From assembly GCA_013399015.1 (NCBI GenBank), contig VWZX01006814.1, positions 2,612,340 through 2,676,339 on the forward strand: 64,000 nt of DNA, written 5' to 3'. The notes under the pieces are model-generated. The model saw only the letters and a list, made by a program, of their open reading frames with translations, ran no database searches and was not told the origin of the DNA. This stretch comes from Galbula dea. Its lineage: Eukaryota > Chordata > Aves > Piciformes > Galbulidae. Position 1 is the stretch's first letter. Every line of letters starts with the position of its first letter. Position numbers and translations under genes: made by a program. Below are positions 49,640 to 60,971 of the stretch, one piece after another.

Positions 49640-49830
49640 GGCAGTGATTAACAGTAGTGGTTCGACAGCCAACAGTCCATTGTTTTGATTAACTCCGTTA
49701 ATTTGACACAGTCTTTGTCGCGGTGATGTCACAGTCGTTATTTCAGGCTGTTTGCAAAGTCAAGAACAGAGTCAAAATTGTTTGCATTTCATGTTTGTGA
49801 AAATTTTCCTCATGAACTGCATCAAATTCT
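49640..49830. promoter_or_regulatory. Candidate conserved noncoding element
   Basis: Five CpGs occur within about 75 bases (GGTTCGACAG, AACTCCGTTAA, TGTCGCGGTG, CAGTCGTTA) in a CpG-poor region. Alongside are a TGATGTCA CRE/AP-1-like word, GATTAACTCCGTTAATTTG (paired TTAA/ATTA cores) and octamer-like TTTGCATTTCATG. Non-repetitive with no frame. I read it as an enhancer-like element. Confidence 0.38.
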
Positions 49831-52800
49831 GCTTCTGTGTTATTGTGGAATATGCAGAACTGTGTTCAAAGGTTGCATAGCCTAAATGTGGGATTTTTTT
49901 CCTTTTTTTTTCTGTTGAGAGACATATGATGAAAGGGCTCTTAGCTACCTAGGCCTCAGCGTTGCTTAATAGCTTGTGGGAGCTAGCTACTTGCCAATTT
50001 TAGAGCATCTGTCTATCTGACTTAACCACATGTAGACTTACTGGCAGGTCTACTCAAATCAGTGGTGTAATTATTTACTTCTTAAAGAGAAAACAAGCTT
50101 ACATTATAATGACCTTACAATAACTTTCAGTTTTATGTGGAGAAAAATAAACAGTTGTCATTTCCTTGTTATTTTGAGGTTTAAGCCTTTACCACAAAGG
50201 TTTTAAATATTTACTAACTACTGTGTTCTCTGAAATTTCCCTGTTTAAAAATACAATGAATTTATTCAGGGAAATTTTTCTGCTGCACCAAGCTTCACAG
50301 TCTTGATTATAGAACATTATAAATTAATGTCTTTCCCCTGCATTTTTCTTGGTATTACTTGGCTTTTAATTAATTTGAACTGTTTATTACTTTTAGTATT
50401 TTAGCTGCCAGCTAAAATTTCAAAATACAAAGGCTATTTTTTATTTGTGATACAGCTGTGTTCCTAGAAAAAAGTATTTTTGGCATCGGAAGAAGAAATA
50501 AGTTTGCTAGTGTCGTATCTGAAAAATAATTTCACAACACTAAATCTTAGTTGCTGTTTGTTTTTCCTACTTTGTCTGACATTGATGATTAGTAATTCCA
50601 TTTTTCCTTTTACACCTTTTTGCTTATTTCTAGTGGTTTGAGATCTTGAATACTCAAAGAACATTAAAAAGAGATGAAGCAGAAATTTGGCTATCGTGAG
50701 GGAAGGAAGAAGTTCTAGGACAGTAGTATGGCATGAATGGTATGGTAGAGCTGGCAGTAGGTGTAGTTAACTTGGGAAGTGTATTTGTAAAGCAACAATT
50801 ACGTCACTTCAATTTCTAGTTTCTTTTAAATGTATGACCCTTGGAGCTAGACAACAGTTGAGCTTTGTCCTAGGAAATGCCACCATTTCATTCCTTTTTA
50901 CTTCAAATTGGAATGGAAAGTTAAAATATCCATTATTTTTTCCCCTCACTGAACAGGAAGCTCTGCAGAATTTTGGCTTGGAAACACTGGAATAGTTTGT
51001 TTTGTTTGGAAGTCTTGAAGTGAAGCTTTTCAGTGTTTCCAGACCATATTGAACTATTTAATTCTGGTTTAACCTTAACCTTTGTTATCCTGAACTGCTA
51101 TAGGACTCTGTGGTAATTGTAAGCCTAGAATGCAGTCTTGCTGCTGGTACACTTGTCTTCCTGAAGGTAATACCTCCCCACAGTCCATCACATGAGTTAG
51201 ATCATATGACAGATTACAGAGTTTAAGATAAAAACTTGGATTCAGCCATTTTAGTTAGATCTGGCAGAGAAAATGTCACTGTACACAAATTGGAGGTTAC
51301 TGCCCAGAGAACTTAGACTATTGGAAAGAAACAGTGCATGCTTCCAAATGTCTCTGTGCCAGGTGAGCCAAGTTTTGGACAGTTTGTCTGGTTCTTACCT
51401 GTAGCAAATGAGGAATGCTCACTGTTTTGCTAGTGCTGCAGTCATGATGATGGTACCGCAAACAGGAAAGCAGGAGCCTTAGCAAGATACCTGGTGGGGA
51501 AAGAAAGACAGGAGTCTGGTAATGGCATCTTAAATCACCTATGCTCAGGATACTGATGGACAGAAATTCCCTTTTCTTTGCTACTCCCCCCATATGGAAA
51601 TGAGAGCACAGTAGCTCAAGCTAAAGTACATGAGTATCAGAAAGAAATGTTTTGCTTTGCTTCAATGGTGAGACTATTTTAGCCAAAGATTAAATTAAGG
51701 CAAAATTAAAAACTCACAGTAAATTTTTTAGCTGGCTGGTTAATATGGCGTAGCATGAAGAACTTCACAATATTTGGAATACTGTGCTATAGATACATTC
51801 TATATTTGTAGATTATAGCATAAAAAAATTTTCAAACTTACAAAACCTTATGCCTTCTGTTATCCCATGACACTGTGTGACCAAAGGCTCCTCTCTGCAA
51901 GGAATGGTGGGTGTGTGAGCTAACTGCTGTGCCCTCACTGATGGGCTCCATCCAGTGCTGCTTAGCCAGACTGCAGGTACCTCTCCCAAAACTCCTTTCA
52001 TCTAAATGAGCAGCAGCATATTCTTTTCATAAATGAGTGAATGAAGGTGCTGAGAATGTTGAGAGCTAGTGTCAGGAGCATATGTGTGCTATTTGCTTTC
52101 CCAAGCTGGGTTTAGTAATGAATAAAATGTTAAAAGGGGAAGCTGGAACATATTTCATAAATGACTTTTTTCTGTGCATGTAGGTATAAAATTTTCTTAT
52201 CGAGACATTTTTAAGTCATTTAACCTAGTATTTCTCATGTTCAAGGGGAGAAAGGCTGGCTTATGTTTGCTTTAGCTTTGTGAATTTTCAAAATCCTCCA
52301 TAAAATAACACAAAGGAACTTGCCAAACATGTAAGAAGTTATGTAACATCTATTTACACTCCTTTTAGTCTGGGTAGTCATCTTATTGTTAATTCTTGAA
52401 GTGACAGGTGCCAAGTATGTAAAATAGCGAAAGCTGATGTGGAAAAATGATAGCAGTCCTCTGTGATGATCTAGGGTGTACTGGAGGGATACAGCCCTCA
52501 TTGAGCTGTGGTTTCTTAAAGGGTAATGCTTCTTTGGGCTGGAGATGGGCTTGAAAGGGAAAGCAGAAACTTCCTCCTTTGCTTGTGTCATAATACATCC
52601 TCAGTTCATTATCCAAGGTGTGTGAAGTGAGAGTCATGTACTTGCAGCCCCAAATACCACTCTGTGTGTTTAAGCATCTCAGTATAGACCGAGAAGTATA
52701 TGCAGTGTACTAAACTGGGAATTGTGGGGTGGGTGGTTGTTTTGGTCTTGGTAATAGAAAATGCAGGTCATCTTGGGTGGGGAAAGTAGGTATATTTTTA

Positions 52801-55075
52801 TGCAGCGCCCAATACTCACAAGTAAATATTTACCTTGGAGCAGTAATGTCATGTTACCGTGCTATTTCATTGTAGGAATAAGTAAAAGGTAAATGTTTGC
52901 TTTTTAGTTACTGTCCCTGGAGCTTTTAAAATAATACTCTTTAAAATCCTTATTCATATCTTAAAAAGGCAGACTTTTTACAGAGGAAAGTCAACAAAGG
53001 CAACAGTAATTCAAGCTTTCCTTAAGGCTCCACCATGGTGCAGTAGCCCCTCCTGGAAGAACAGCTCTCCTTGTTAATGTTTATTATATTCTCAGCCTTT
53101 CTGCCTCAACTTCTAGCATGGCTGTCAGCTGGAAGGAATTTTGGTAGTTGTTTTTCTGGTAAGGACATCGGTTCAATTGGAAGTGGATTTCTGCCTGAAA
53201 AGGCGTATTACTCAGCAGTAACTTGTGGCCACTATTGCTTTTCTTTTGTTTCTGCTACTGTATTTTGGGGGACTAATGCAGAATTCTACTGCTTATTTTG
53301 TAGATACTTGCCTGCCTTTTTAGTTACCTGGATTATAACAAATGACTGAAGCAAGTTTGTCATCAACAAAATTGAATTTGATATCTTTTAGACTTGCTCT
53401 GTATATAGAAATGAGATGAATTTTGGGTGTGCCAGTCACAATTAGAAAAAATACTCCAAGTATATTACCTTTTTAGATATACCTTTTTCTTAACCTCAAA
53501 AGACAGTGTATGGTCAGTCATCTTTGCAGCTATTGTGAGTGATTGGCTATGTCTTTTGATGGAAGTGGTATTTTATTCTGGGTGACTTAATCATGAACTC
53601 TTGATAGGAGAGAGAATAACAATAGAGTATGGTCTATGACCTTGTCCTGTCAGTGCCAATAAACCAGACTATACATTCAAATTTCAAACAAATGAAAGTT
53701 TCTGTCAGTAATCCTGGGAGTGATTTCTACAACTTCCTTGACAGGAGTACTGAGACAAGAAAGCTTCTAAAAACTTTCTTGGAACCATACTAAAGGATAA
53801 AGCTATCTGCAGGTTAAGGGGTTGTAATGAGGGTGGATCCCAGCATAGTGGGGGCAGCAAATAGTAATCTACAAAAAGACCAACAATGGTAACACCAAAA
53901 GCAATGGTAGGAGGATGTTATTGTGATTTGGCATAAGTGTATGGTAACAAGCAGCAAGCCAGGAGTAGATTTTGTTAGCTGAGCTAGTCAGGAATTGTTA
54001 TGTTTGTGTACAATGTTCATTTACTAAGCTTTATGGTCAACTTCATTACTCTTCATTTTATTCATTATTATGTCACTGAGCAGTAACTTGTTAAAAGATT
54101 AAAAGTTCCAATTGGTTGCTCATGCCTAAGGTATGTAAATGCTTTGCAGCTCTGGCAGTAATTTATTGACATTCTGGCAATTTGCACTTAAATAGTTTCT
54201 GCACGCGCATATACATGCACAGGAGCACAGTGTAAATGCATAATTCTTTAGAAAGCCAGTGCAATATTTCTACTAATAAAGGACCAGATTCTAAAGTCCT
54301 GATGAGCACAACAATTTCTTTTCTTTCTTTGGAGTTTTCCAGTTTAATACGTCTGTAGGAGAGATCCTAAAAGAAGACCATTGTTATTTCAAAACTAAAA
54401 CCAAACGATGAGGAGGCAAAATCTAATGTTTTTCTATAATCCAAGGTGCAACAGTTAGTACAGAGTTTCTTTTGATGCAGACATAATCAAAATATTCTCA
54501 GAATGAGTTTCCCAAACAGGTTGCCTGTGGTTATATACATGTGCACAAATACACATATATGCACACCCTTGTAAGTGTAGGTCTTTGTGTATGCGTATTC
54601 AGACATTTAATTTTAGATCAAGTTTTACCCTCCTCACACTCCACACATAGTTATTTGCATCTGCCTTTCCAAATATTGCTTGTGAATAGCGATAATTCTT
54701 TCGTTACAAAATTGTTGTTTGATACCAGCCTGCTCTGTCCTCAAGTCTAGTATGAATGCTCACATTTTGAAGCTTTATAGGCAGTAGTTCCATGAGCACA
54801 AACTTACTAAACTCCCATCTTGGAGACCAGAATCAGGTGTCAAACACTCAGACTAATTGCTCTCCTTAGGGAACTGATATTTCCTCAACCAGACCTGCAA
54901 AATCATGCAGTAGTACATGAATTTGAATAGTATAAGACTGGTATGAGACAGCAGCTTTTTCTTACTAAGTTAAATACAAATTTGGCCTTAAAAGTAGATT
55001 TTTCAAACCTTATCAAGTGATTTTATCCAGTTTGTTTGCCTTTATACAGTCGCCTTGTGTTCCTCTCTCTCTTTG
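49831..55075. other. Unique noncoding sequence
   Basis: No gene or repeat family recognised. Frames up to 116 codons (52241-52591, minus) overlap others in different registers and show no domain. A 92-codon plus frame at 53071-53349 is hydrophobic and aromatic-rich but unrecognised. Confidence 0.5.
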
Positions 55076-55079
55076 AAGT

Positions 55080-55126
55080 AAAAAACAACCAAAAAACCCC
55101 CACCCACCACCAAACAAACAAAATAT
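55080..55126. repeat. A/C-rich low-complexity tract
   Basis: AAAACAACC, AAAAAACCCCCACCC and CAAACAAAC runs, the same texture as 13659-13724. Confidence 0.8.
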
Positions 55127-57635
55127 ATACATCCTCTAATGGAGAAAATATGAGGTGAAACTGAGTAGAGAAAACCAAATCATACAGATTTTTTTATCGA
55201 ACTCTGCAGACAACAAAGAAAGTTTAAGCTTTGAAAAAAAAAATTTTTGCATAGTTAAAATCTAAATTACACAGGCAAGAACAAAAATGATGTAGACTCT
55301 GTGTGCCACCATTTGTGTTATTTGAACACTGCACTGAAAAGTGGCTTCTGAATCATCAAATAGACCAGACTGCCCAGTTGATGTGAAACTTCAATAAACA
55401 GATATTAAATGAATGAAACCTTCTTTAAGCAGACATTTTTGAAACAAATGAGAGAAAAAACATTTTTTGAATAAGAATCATACTTTGTAAAGGATTTTTG
55501 ATGAAGAATGATTTTCTTTTAGTTAGGGAAAATTCTGAAAAAATGGTAGTAAATAGTCATCTAATTTAAGGTATAGAAACAGGTGAACAGGCACGAAGAA
55601 GTGGTAATGAAGAAATGCAGTCATCCACTCCTAAAATCAGTTGATTTCCATGAGTCAGACTGGTAAACTCTGAAATTCACTATGAGTTGATAGAAATGTG
55701 TGTCACAATTTCGATATTCTTTCCTGGTGTATGGAAACCCCAAAACTACCAGAACAATTAGCAGTTTGTTAGCCATTCTTGTAAATAAGGGAGAGAAGTT
55801 GTGTAAATTCAAGAAGATTGTATTATCCTACAAGTAAGGTACAGGCATCTCAAAAGTTCTAAGGAGATATGCAGAGCGAATATGCTATCTCTCAATACTT
55901 ACTAATTCTTACACTAAATACCCAACTGCCACCTTTTATTAGCACAAAATTTCTTAAATTCAGTAGAAGCAATTTGCTTATAGCCATGATAACCTAATGA
56001 CCTGATAATTTAGCTTTAGAAGGACAAGTAATACCTTTTTCTTTGACCACCCATTTTTTTCCCCAAATTTGTCAGCCAATCTGATAAAAAATGTTCCTTT
56101 TCTTTCCAATGCTACTTTACACGAAGGCGTTATTCTCTCTAGAGGCACATCTGGGAAGTGAAGCTGTGTTGTTGTAAGTTTGCATCAGAGTGAGAACAAG
56201 GTACTTCATTTTGAGACTTCTGCCATTGTTTTAGCTTTCTGGAGTGTCTCTTGAATACACACATTTTCAATGAACGAATGATTTTGCTCTGAGGACCAAA
56301 GCTGTTTTAAGCTTGTTGTCTATGTTTCTCAGAGCGTGATACTTCTTGATCATCTATTGTATTTGCCAAGGTTAGGTTAACTTTTCCCTAGATTAGCTGA
56401 TAAACCTAAAAATAACTATTTTTTGTTTATCAAATAAATACAGCAGTTTCTGGTTTTTAAATGAGGAAGTTGTTTGCTTTTTTTGCCTTTTTTTTGCCTT
56501 AAAGTCTTAAGTTTAGTAATGCAGATTGTTTGTTTTTTCCCCTCTGCTCTGTGTAATAATGTGTTGGAAAAGGAGGTATAACTTGCAAGAGCTAAAGCAG
56601 TAGCAAGGAGAGACAACATTATAACATCTTTTTTCAATTGTCTAAGTTTCTTTTTTTGGCCTACAGACAGAGATGATGGTCAGTCTCCCCAGGACATAAG
56701 TTCTTTCTCTCTGATAAACTCAGAGACCATTCCACATAAGCTAACGGTGACTGGCAGGGGATAAACCATTCCAGGTTAGATGAGAACCAAGCACTTTCTT
56801 TTTACTGGCATGTAAAATAACTATTGAAATCCTGAAGTCAGTGGAGAAAATGCCAGGGATTTTTTTGAAACCAGGATAAAGCCCTCAGGGATTTGTGGCA
56901 AGAAATGATTCTGCACTGGTCAGTGAAATACTCTGAAAAGTCTCAATGGTCTTCTACATATGTATTTTCCATTTGTCTATTAGCAGAATATTTCAGAAGA
57001 AGCTAAACCAGAAATATTTCTGCCGTTTATTACCATTCAAAGTAATATAAAGGAATGTGAAACCACCGGAGAGTTATGGGAACTGAGGGTCCAACCAAGC
57101 TGTTACTTGTGATTTGAAGATCATAATCAGCTAGAATTCTAAGATGGTCTCTTTTATCCTAATTCTGTTTTCCTGTGTTTAATTCTTTATGCCTAAGAAC
57201 TGCTGGGCAGAATTTCTCTCATTTTGGGGTACTGATGTAATTGTTCAGCTGCAATTACAAGCAGTGGGCTAGATTCAGGAAAAGAGAAAGCATTTGGTGT
57301 TTGTAGGGAATCACTTATTTTAAGTAAACCTTTCAGAAATGCACAACTTTTTGTTTTAAAAAGAGCTATAGAACAGTATAGAAATGCAGACAAACTGGTG
57401 CTTCTTCCATGTCATCACTTTCCATTGCTAGTAGCTGCAAAAATGCTTGTATTTCTTTTCTCTTGTTCTGTTCTTCCTTCTCTGCCGTGTCCTTCCATCT
57501 TACAGACACTCATATCCTCACTTTTTCTTTCTCTCACAGAGATGTACTGGCTTTTAGTTTTCCAACTTTAAATTGATTAAAACACATTAATTTTTAAATA
57601 AGTGTCACATATCCTTAACCAAGCACTAAAAGGTT
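55127..57635. other. Unique noncoding sequence
   Basis: No gene or repeat family recognised. Confidence 0.5.
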
Positions 57636-57639
57636 GAGA

Positions 57640-57915
57640 AGGCTTCATGGTGTAAAGTCTGATCCAAAACTCAGTGAGAAGAATTTTAAAAATGTGGGCT
57701 GCCCTTCATTAGCCCTCATGATATCTCTTGACAGGCAATGTGTGCGTATGTGGCCATGCCAGGCCAGGGCAAGACCAGCTGCCATGCACCATTTACCCTC
57801 TGTCAGCAGCTTCAGTCAGAGCCTGGGCAATACTGTACACACGAGTCTGTCATGCGTCAGCATCAATTAGGCTCAGTTTGCTGCGCTTGGGAAAAGCAAC
57901 AGCCCTACTATTAAC
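57640..57915. promoter_or_regulatory. Candidate conserved noncoding element
   Basis: Unique, complex and GC-richer than its neighbours, with retained CpGs (GTGTGCGTATG, ACACGAGTC, CATGCGTCAGCATC, GCTGCGCTTGG) and words such as TCATTAGCCCTCATGA and TCAATTAGGC. TGCGTCAGCA resembles a MAF/NRF2-type recognition sequence. Two overlapping plus frames (78 and 74 codons) lie in different registers and show no domain. I infer a regulatory element. A short noncoding exon is the alternative. Confidence 0.38.
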
Positions 57916-58494
57916 CATTTTTCTTCTTTCCTCCCCCCTCATCCCCATTTGACTCTCCAAGCACACTGTGTGATATGGCAGAAGCTTTTTCATAGCAGTT
58001 CTTGCAAATAGTATTTGCAATTTGTTTTAAAATAACTAATTCAGATGAGTTGGTTTTACTGCAAGAAATTTAATTTGTTGGCACTGTTGTTTAAATGGGG
58101 AAGTTAGATACAGCCTGTGCTCTTACAACCATTCTAATTTTTCCTTTCACTTGTTATGAAGAAGTGTGATGTCTTCCTGTCTGTACACATATATATAGAC
58201 CTACACATATGCAGATGCACACACAGATTATAATAGTAAGCTTTAAACTTAACATCAGGCCAGGGTGCTGTTTCATTAAAACTGTATCTTCTGACCTTCT
58301 TGTATTATATACCCAACGTGTTTTCAGTTTTACAATTGTAGATATGCCTTTGTGCCGTTGTTTTTCAGGGTATTGTTGTTTGAGGAGCAGGGCTAAAATT
58401 TCCCCAACTTTGTGAGAAACCAACATGTGTGGTCATGCCTAAATTTGACTCACTGTTTTGTGGCTTTTCAGTGCTATTATGGAGGGGGTGGGGA

Positions 58495-58585
58495 GCAAGA
58501 TGACCACCCATGGTGTGTTCTCGTCAAGCGGTGTGGTGAGCAAATGAGTTCGCCGATGTGCAATGGGTGTTAAAGAGAACAACCT
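58495..58585. promoter_or_regulatory. Possible conserved noncoding element
   Basis: Four CpGs in about 50 bases (TCTCGTCAAGCGGTG, GTTCGCCGATG) within unique sequence. Weak compositional inference. Confidence 0.28.
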
Positions 58586-58869
58586 CTTCTGGCAGAGTTT
58601 TCAAGCACTTCCCTCCTTTTCCCCCTCCCCAAATTACAGCTTCTTCCTCTGTATAAGTATAGAACACCCGTGACTATTTATATAATGAAAGAGCTACTGT
58701 GTACTTTAATGGGTAGTTAAAGACATTTTCACAGGTCTGTATCCACATGGGATTTATAGAGACTTATAGGCCTGGTCAGTTTGTAAAATCATGATAGCCC
58801 AAGAGACTGTTGTTAGATGTTGGTAACAAGACAGTGTTTGAAAAGAATCAAAACAATATAAATCCTATG

Positions 58870-59115
58870 AGATCTGTGGCAGCAGGATGGGTTCTAATGG
58901 AGAGGAAGACAGGGTCGACCACCGCACAAGAGAACAAGGAGAAGAAAGTGTTTTTTCTCTTTCAAGCTTGCAGCAGCAGCAGGGGTAAGCAGGTTTCTAA
59001 AAAGAATCTCATCAGCAGATCAATCCAGCGTAACAGATGGAGTGCACAGATATTGTCTATCAGATTTCCATCGCATGTGGCAAACAAATACATTGTTGCA
59101 ACTGTTAGCAGCAAA
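58870..59115. promoter_or_regulatory. Candidate conserved noncoding element
   Basis: Unique sequence with CpGs (GGTCGACCACCGC, CCAGCGTAAC, CCATCGCATG) and a GCAGCAGCAGCAGG run. It lies inside a 114-codon plus frame (58810-59154) that has no recognised domain and is opposed by a 96-codon minus frame at 58962-59252. With both strands open I treat the frames as chance and the island as possibly regulatory. Confidence 0.3.
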
Positions 59116-59615
59116 ACTTTTCCTTTTTTTAACATCATAATTACCAAGAGTTGAAAAGAGCTGTGGGTTAATGATTTCCTAACAATAACTATAGGGGGCT
59201 TCATGGATAGTAACTTCCCCAAGGAATACATTAGCAGGAGATACAAAGTCACTGAGCATCTTGAATGGAAGGGTTTGGATCTGCAGAAATAACTGCCTAT
59301 AGTGGTGTATTTTGAAATGTGGACATTTTCCTAGGAGAGGGAGGCTGGACTGGATCTTCATCTGCTCTAATTGGCAGTTTTACACTGCAGACAATGGAGA
59401 CAATTCCATATGAGCTCAAAGTTTTGGGCTTTGTCATCTTTATGAAAGCATTTGCAAGAGAAAGACTTGGAAGTGCTGAGAACGATTCAGTGTGCATTGC
59501 ATGCTTACAGCTGTAAGAGGCAAGGTGTGGGGCTATGCATTCGTTTCCCAGCATTCTTAATATTGCTGTTAAATTTTGTTAAGTCTTTATTCAGTTATCA
59601 AAGTCTGAATGCAAA
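59116..59615. other. Unique noncoding sequence
   Basis: No gene or repeat recognised. Short frames on both strands overlap each other. Confidence 0.45.
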
Positions 59616-59690
59616 TATCATAGAATCATAGAATGGTTTGGGTTGGAAGGGACCCTTTAAAAATCAGCTAGTCCAACCCTCAATGTCTTC
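59616..59690 (-). mobile_element. CR1 LINE, extreme 3' end fragment
   Basis: ATCATAGAATCATAGAATGG, then TTTGGGTTGGAAGGGACCC and AGTCCAACCC: the reverse complement of the avian CR1 3' terminus, with its tandem ATTCTATGA octamers. Only about 75 bases are present, consistent with severe 5' truncation. The best-preserved CR1 terminus here. Confidence 0.92.
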
Positions 59691-60267
59691 TGCATTGTTT
59701 CATTAAACTTGGAATAGAGAAAGTGAAGTGCTAGCTCTGAAGACAGGCTACTGACTGCATGGCATTCTCAGTGTTGCTGTGAATACCATAGGCATCATGG
59801 ATTAAATGGTCAAGCTTTTAACATGAACATAGGTCACAATAATTTTTTTTTCATAACAATTTTTGGGCCTAATAAATGGGTAGTTAGGAACTAAAAATCA
59901 TGGTTTAGTTACCATTTAGTTACAGAAAGTACCTCAGACATATAGCAGGATGATTTTAAAAGTTTCTCTAGGCTCAGACAAACCAAATGTGTAACTGAGT
60001 GTGTTAGTTCAGTGAATTAACTGGAAAAGGATCAGCCAGATTTGAAGGCACAACTTAGTTGCACAGAGGTATGGATCTGTGGCCATTTCAGATGACACAG
60101 GGCGTCTCCCATCCTTCTGCCTATCCAAAGAAACACAAGTCTTCCATAGATACTTATCTATAAGGCTGATCTCACAGGATGACTTGAATAATATTGTCTC
60201 TCACGTGACTGTGAGGACCAGGGCAAATTAATCAAACCCTGGGTCTTGTCAAAATGGATGTGTTGGA

Positions 60268-60375
60268 CTAAGGCTGCCCAGAGAGGCTGTAGTATATGCT
60301 TCTATGGACGTATTCAAAACCCTGGGAGACATGCTCTAGGTGACCCTGCTTGAGCAGGAAGGTTGGGCTATATAT
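60268..60375 (+). mobile_element. CR1 LINE 3' UTR fragment
   Basis: AGGCTGCCCAGAGAGGCTGT, then ATTCAAAACCCTGGGAGACATG, and GGTGACCCTGCTTGAGCAGG. The last block matches the CR1 copy at 1688-1707 almost exactly. Both the 5' body and the terminal octamers are missing. Confidence 0.85.
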
Positions 60376-60534
60376 TGTGTAATATATAGTTAACCTAGTG
60401 AGACTGAATGTCTACAATTGCATGTCATTGATGAGGTTTGAGAGCATTTCTTATCCAAAGAAACCAAGTGTCCAACTGAAGAAATATCAGATCTACCCTG
60501 ACCTTAGGTATCATTATATTCCTGGCTAATATTT

Positions 60535-60966
60535 TGTCCTAGCTTTACTGGCACAGAACCCTAGACCAGTCATGAGCTGCAGGTGTTAGCATTTCAAGTC
60601 GACCAGAGCAGCTGACCTGAGCTCTCTCACAGGTGTATCCCATATCATAATCATTATACTCAATATAAAGGGGGAGGGCTCAAGTTTGGGTTGTTGCTTT
60701 TGTTTGGGTTTCTCTTGGTCTTGCTTCTCTTCCTTCTCATGAGGACTGTCCTCCCATTTATGGTGGCCACTGTAAGTTTGCTGGGTTAAGTGTAACTCTG
60801 TATGCTTTACATTGGCATTGTTATCGACTGTTTCGCTGTTTCACTGTATCTGTTCTCATTTCAACCCGTGGGTCTTCTTTCCTTTTCACCATCCACGTTT
60901 TCGTCTGGGGAGGGATTATTGAGTGGTAGAGGAACTGCTATAGTTTAGGCATACTGTAATTAAGAA
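60535..60966 (+). mobile_element. Second solo LTR of the same ERVL-like family
   Basis: Alignable along most of its length with the LTR at 41522-41997 and in the same orientation: TGTCCTAGCTTTACTGGCAC at the start, AGCAGCTGACCTGAG, TATAAA (60664-60669, the likely U3 TATA box), CAACCCGTGGGTCTTCTTTCC, and GGAACTGCTATAGTTTAGG near the end. It lacks the 18-bp repeat expansion. The last 15-20 bases have diverged, so the 3' border is approximate. The words TATTT at 60530-60534 and 60967-60971 may be the 5-bp target duplication. No internal retroviral sequence adjoins it. Confidence 0.8.
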
Positions 60967-60971
60967 TATTT

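Noticed and set aside
41522..60966. The two same-orientation LTRs as ends of one 19-kb provirus
   Set aside because: The sequence between them is unique, with no gag, pol or env. The LTRs have different flanking target words and are much diverged, so they are independent solo LTRs.
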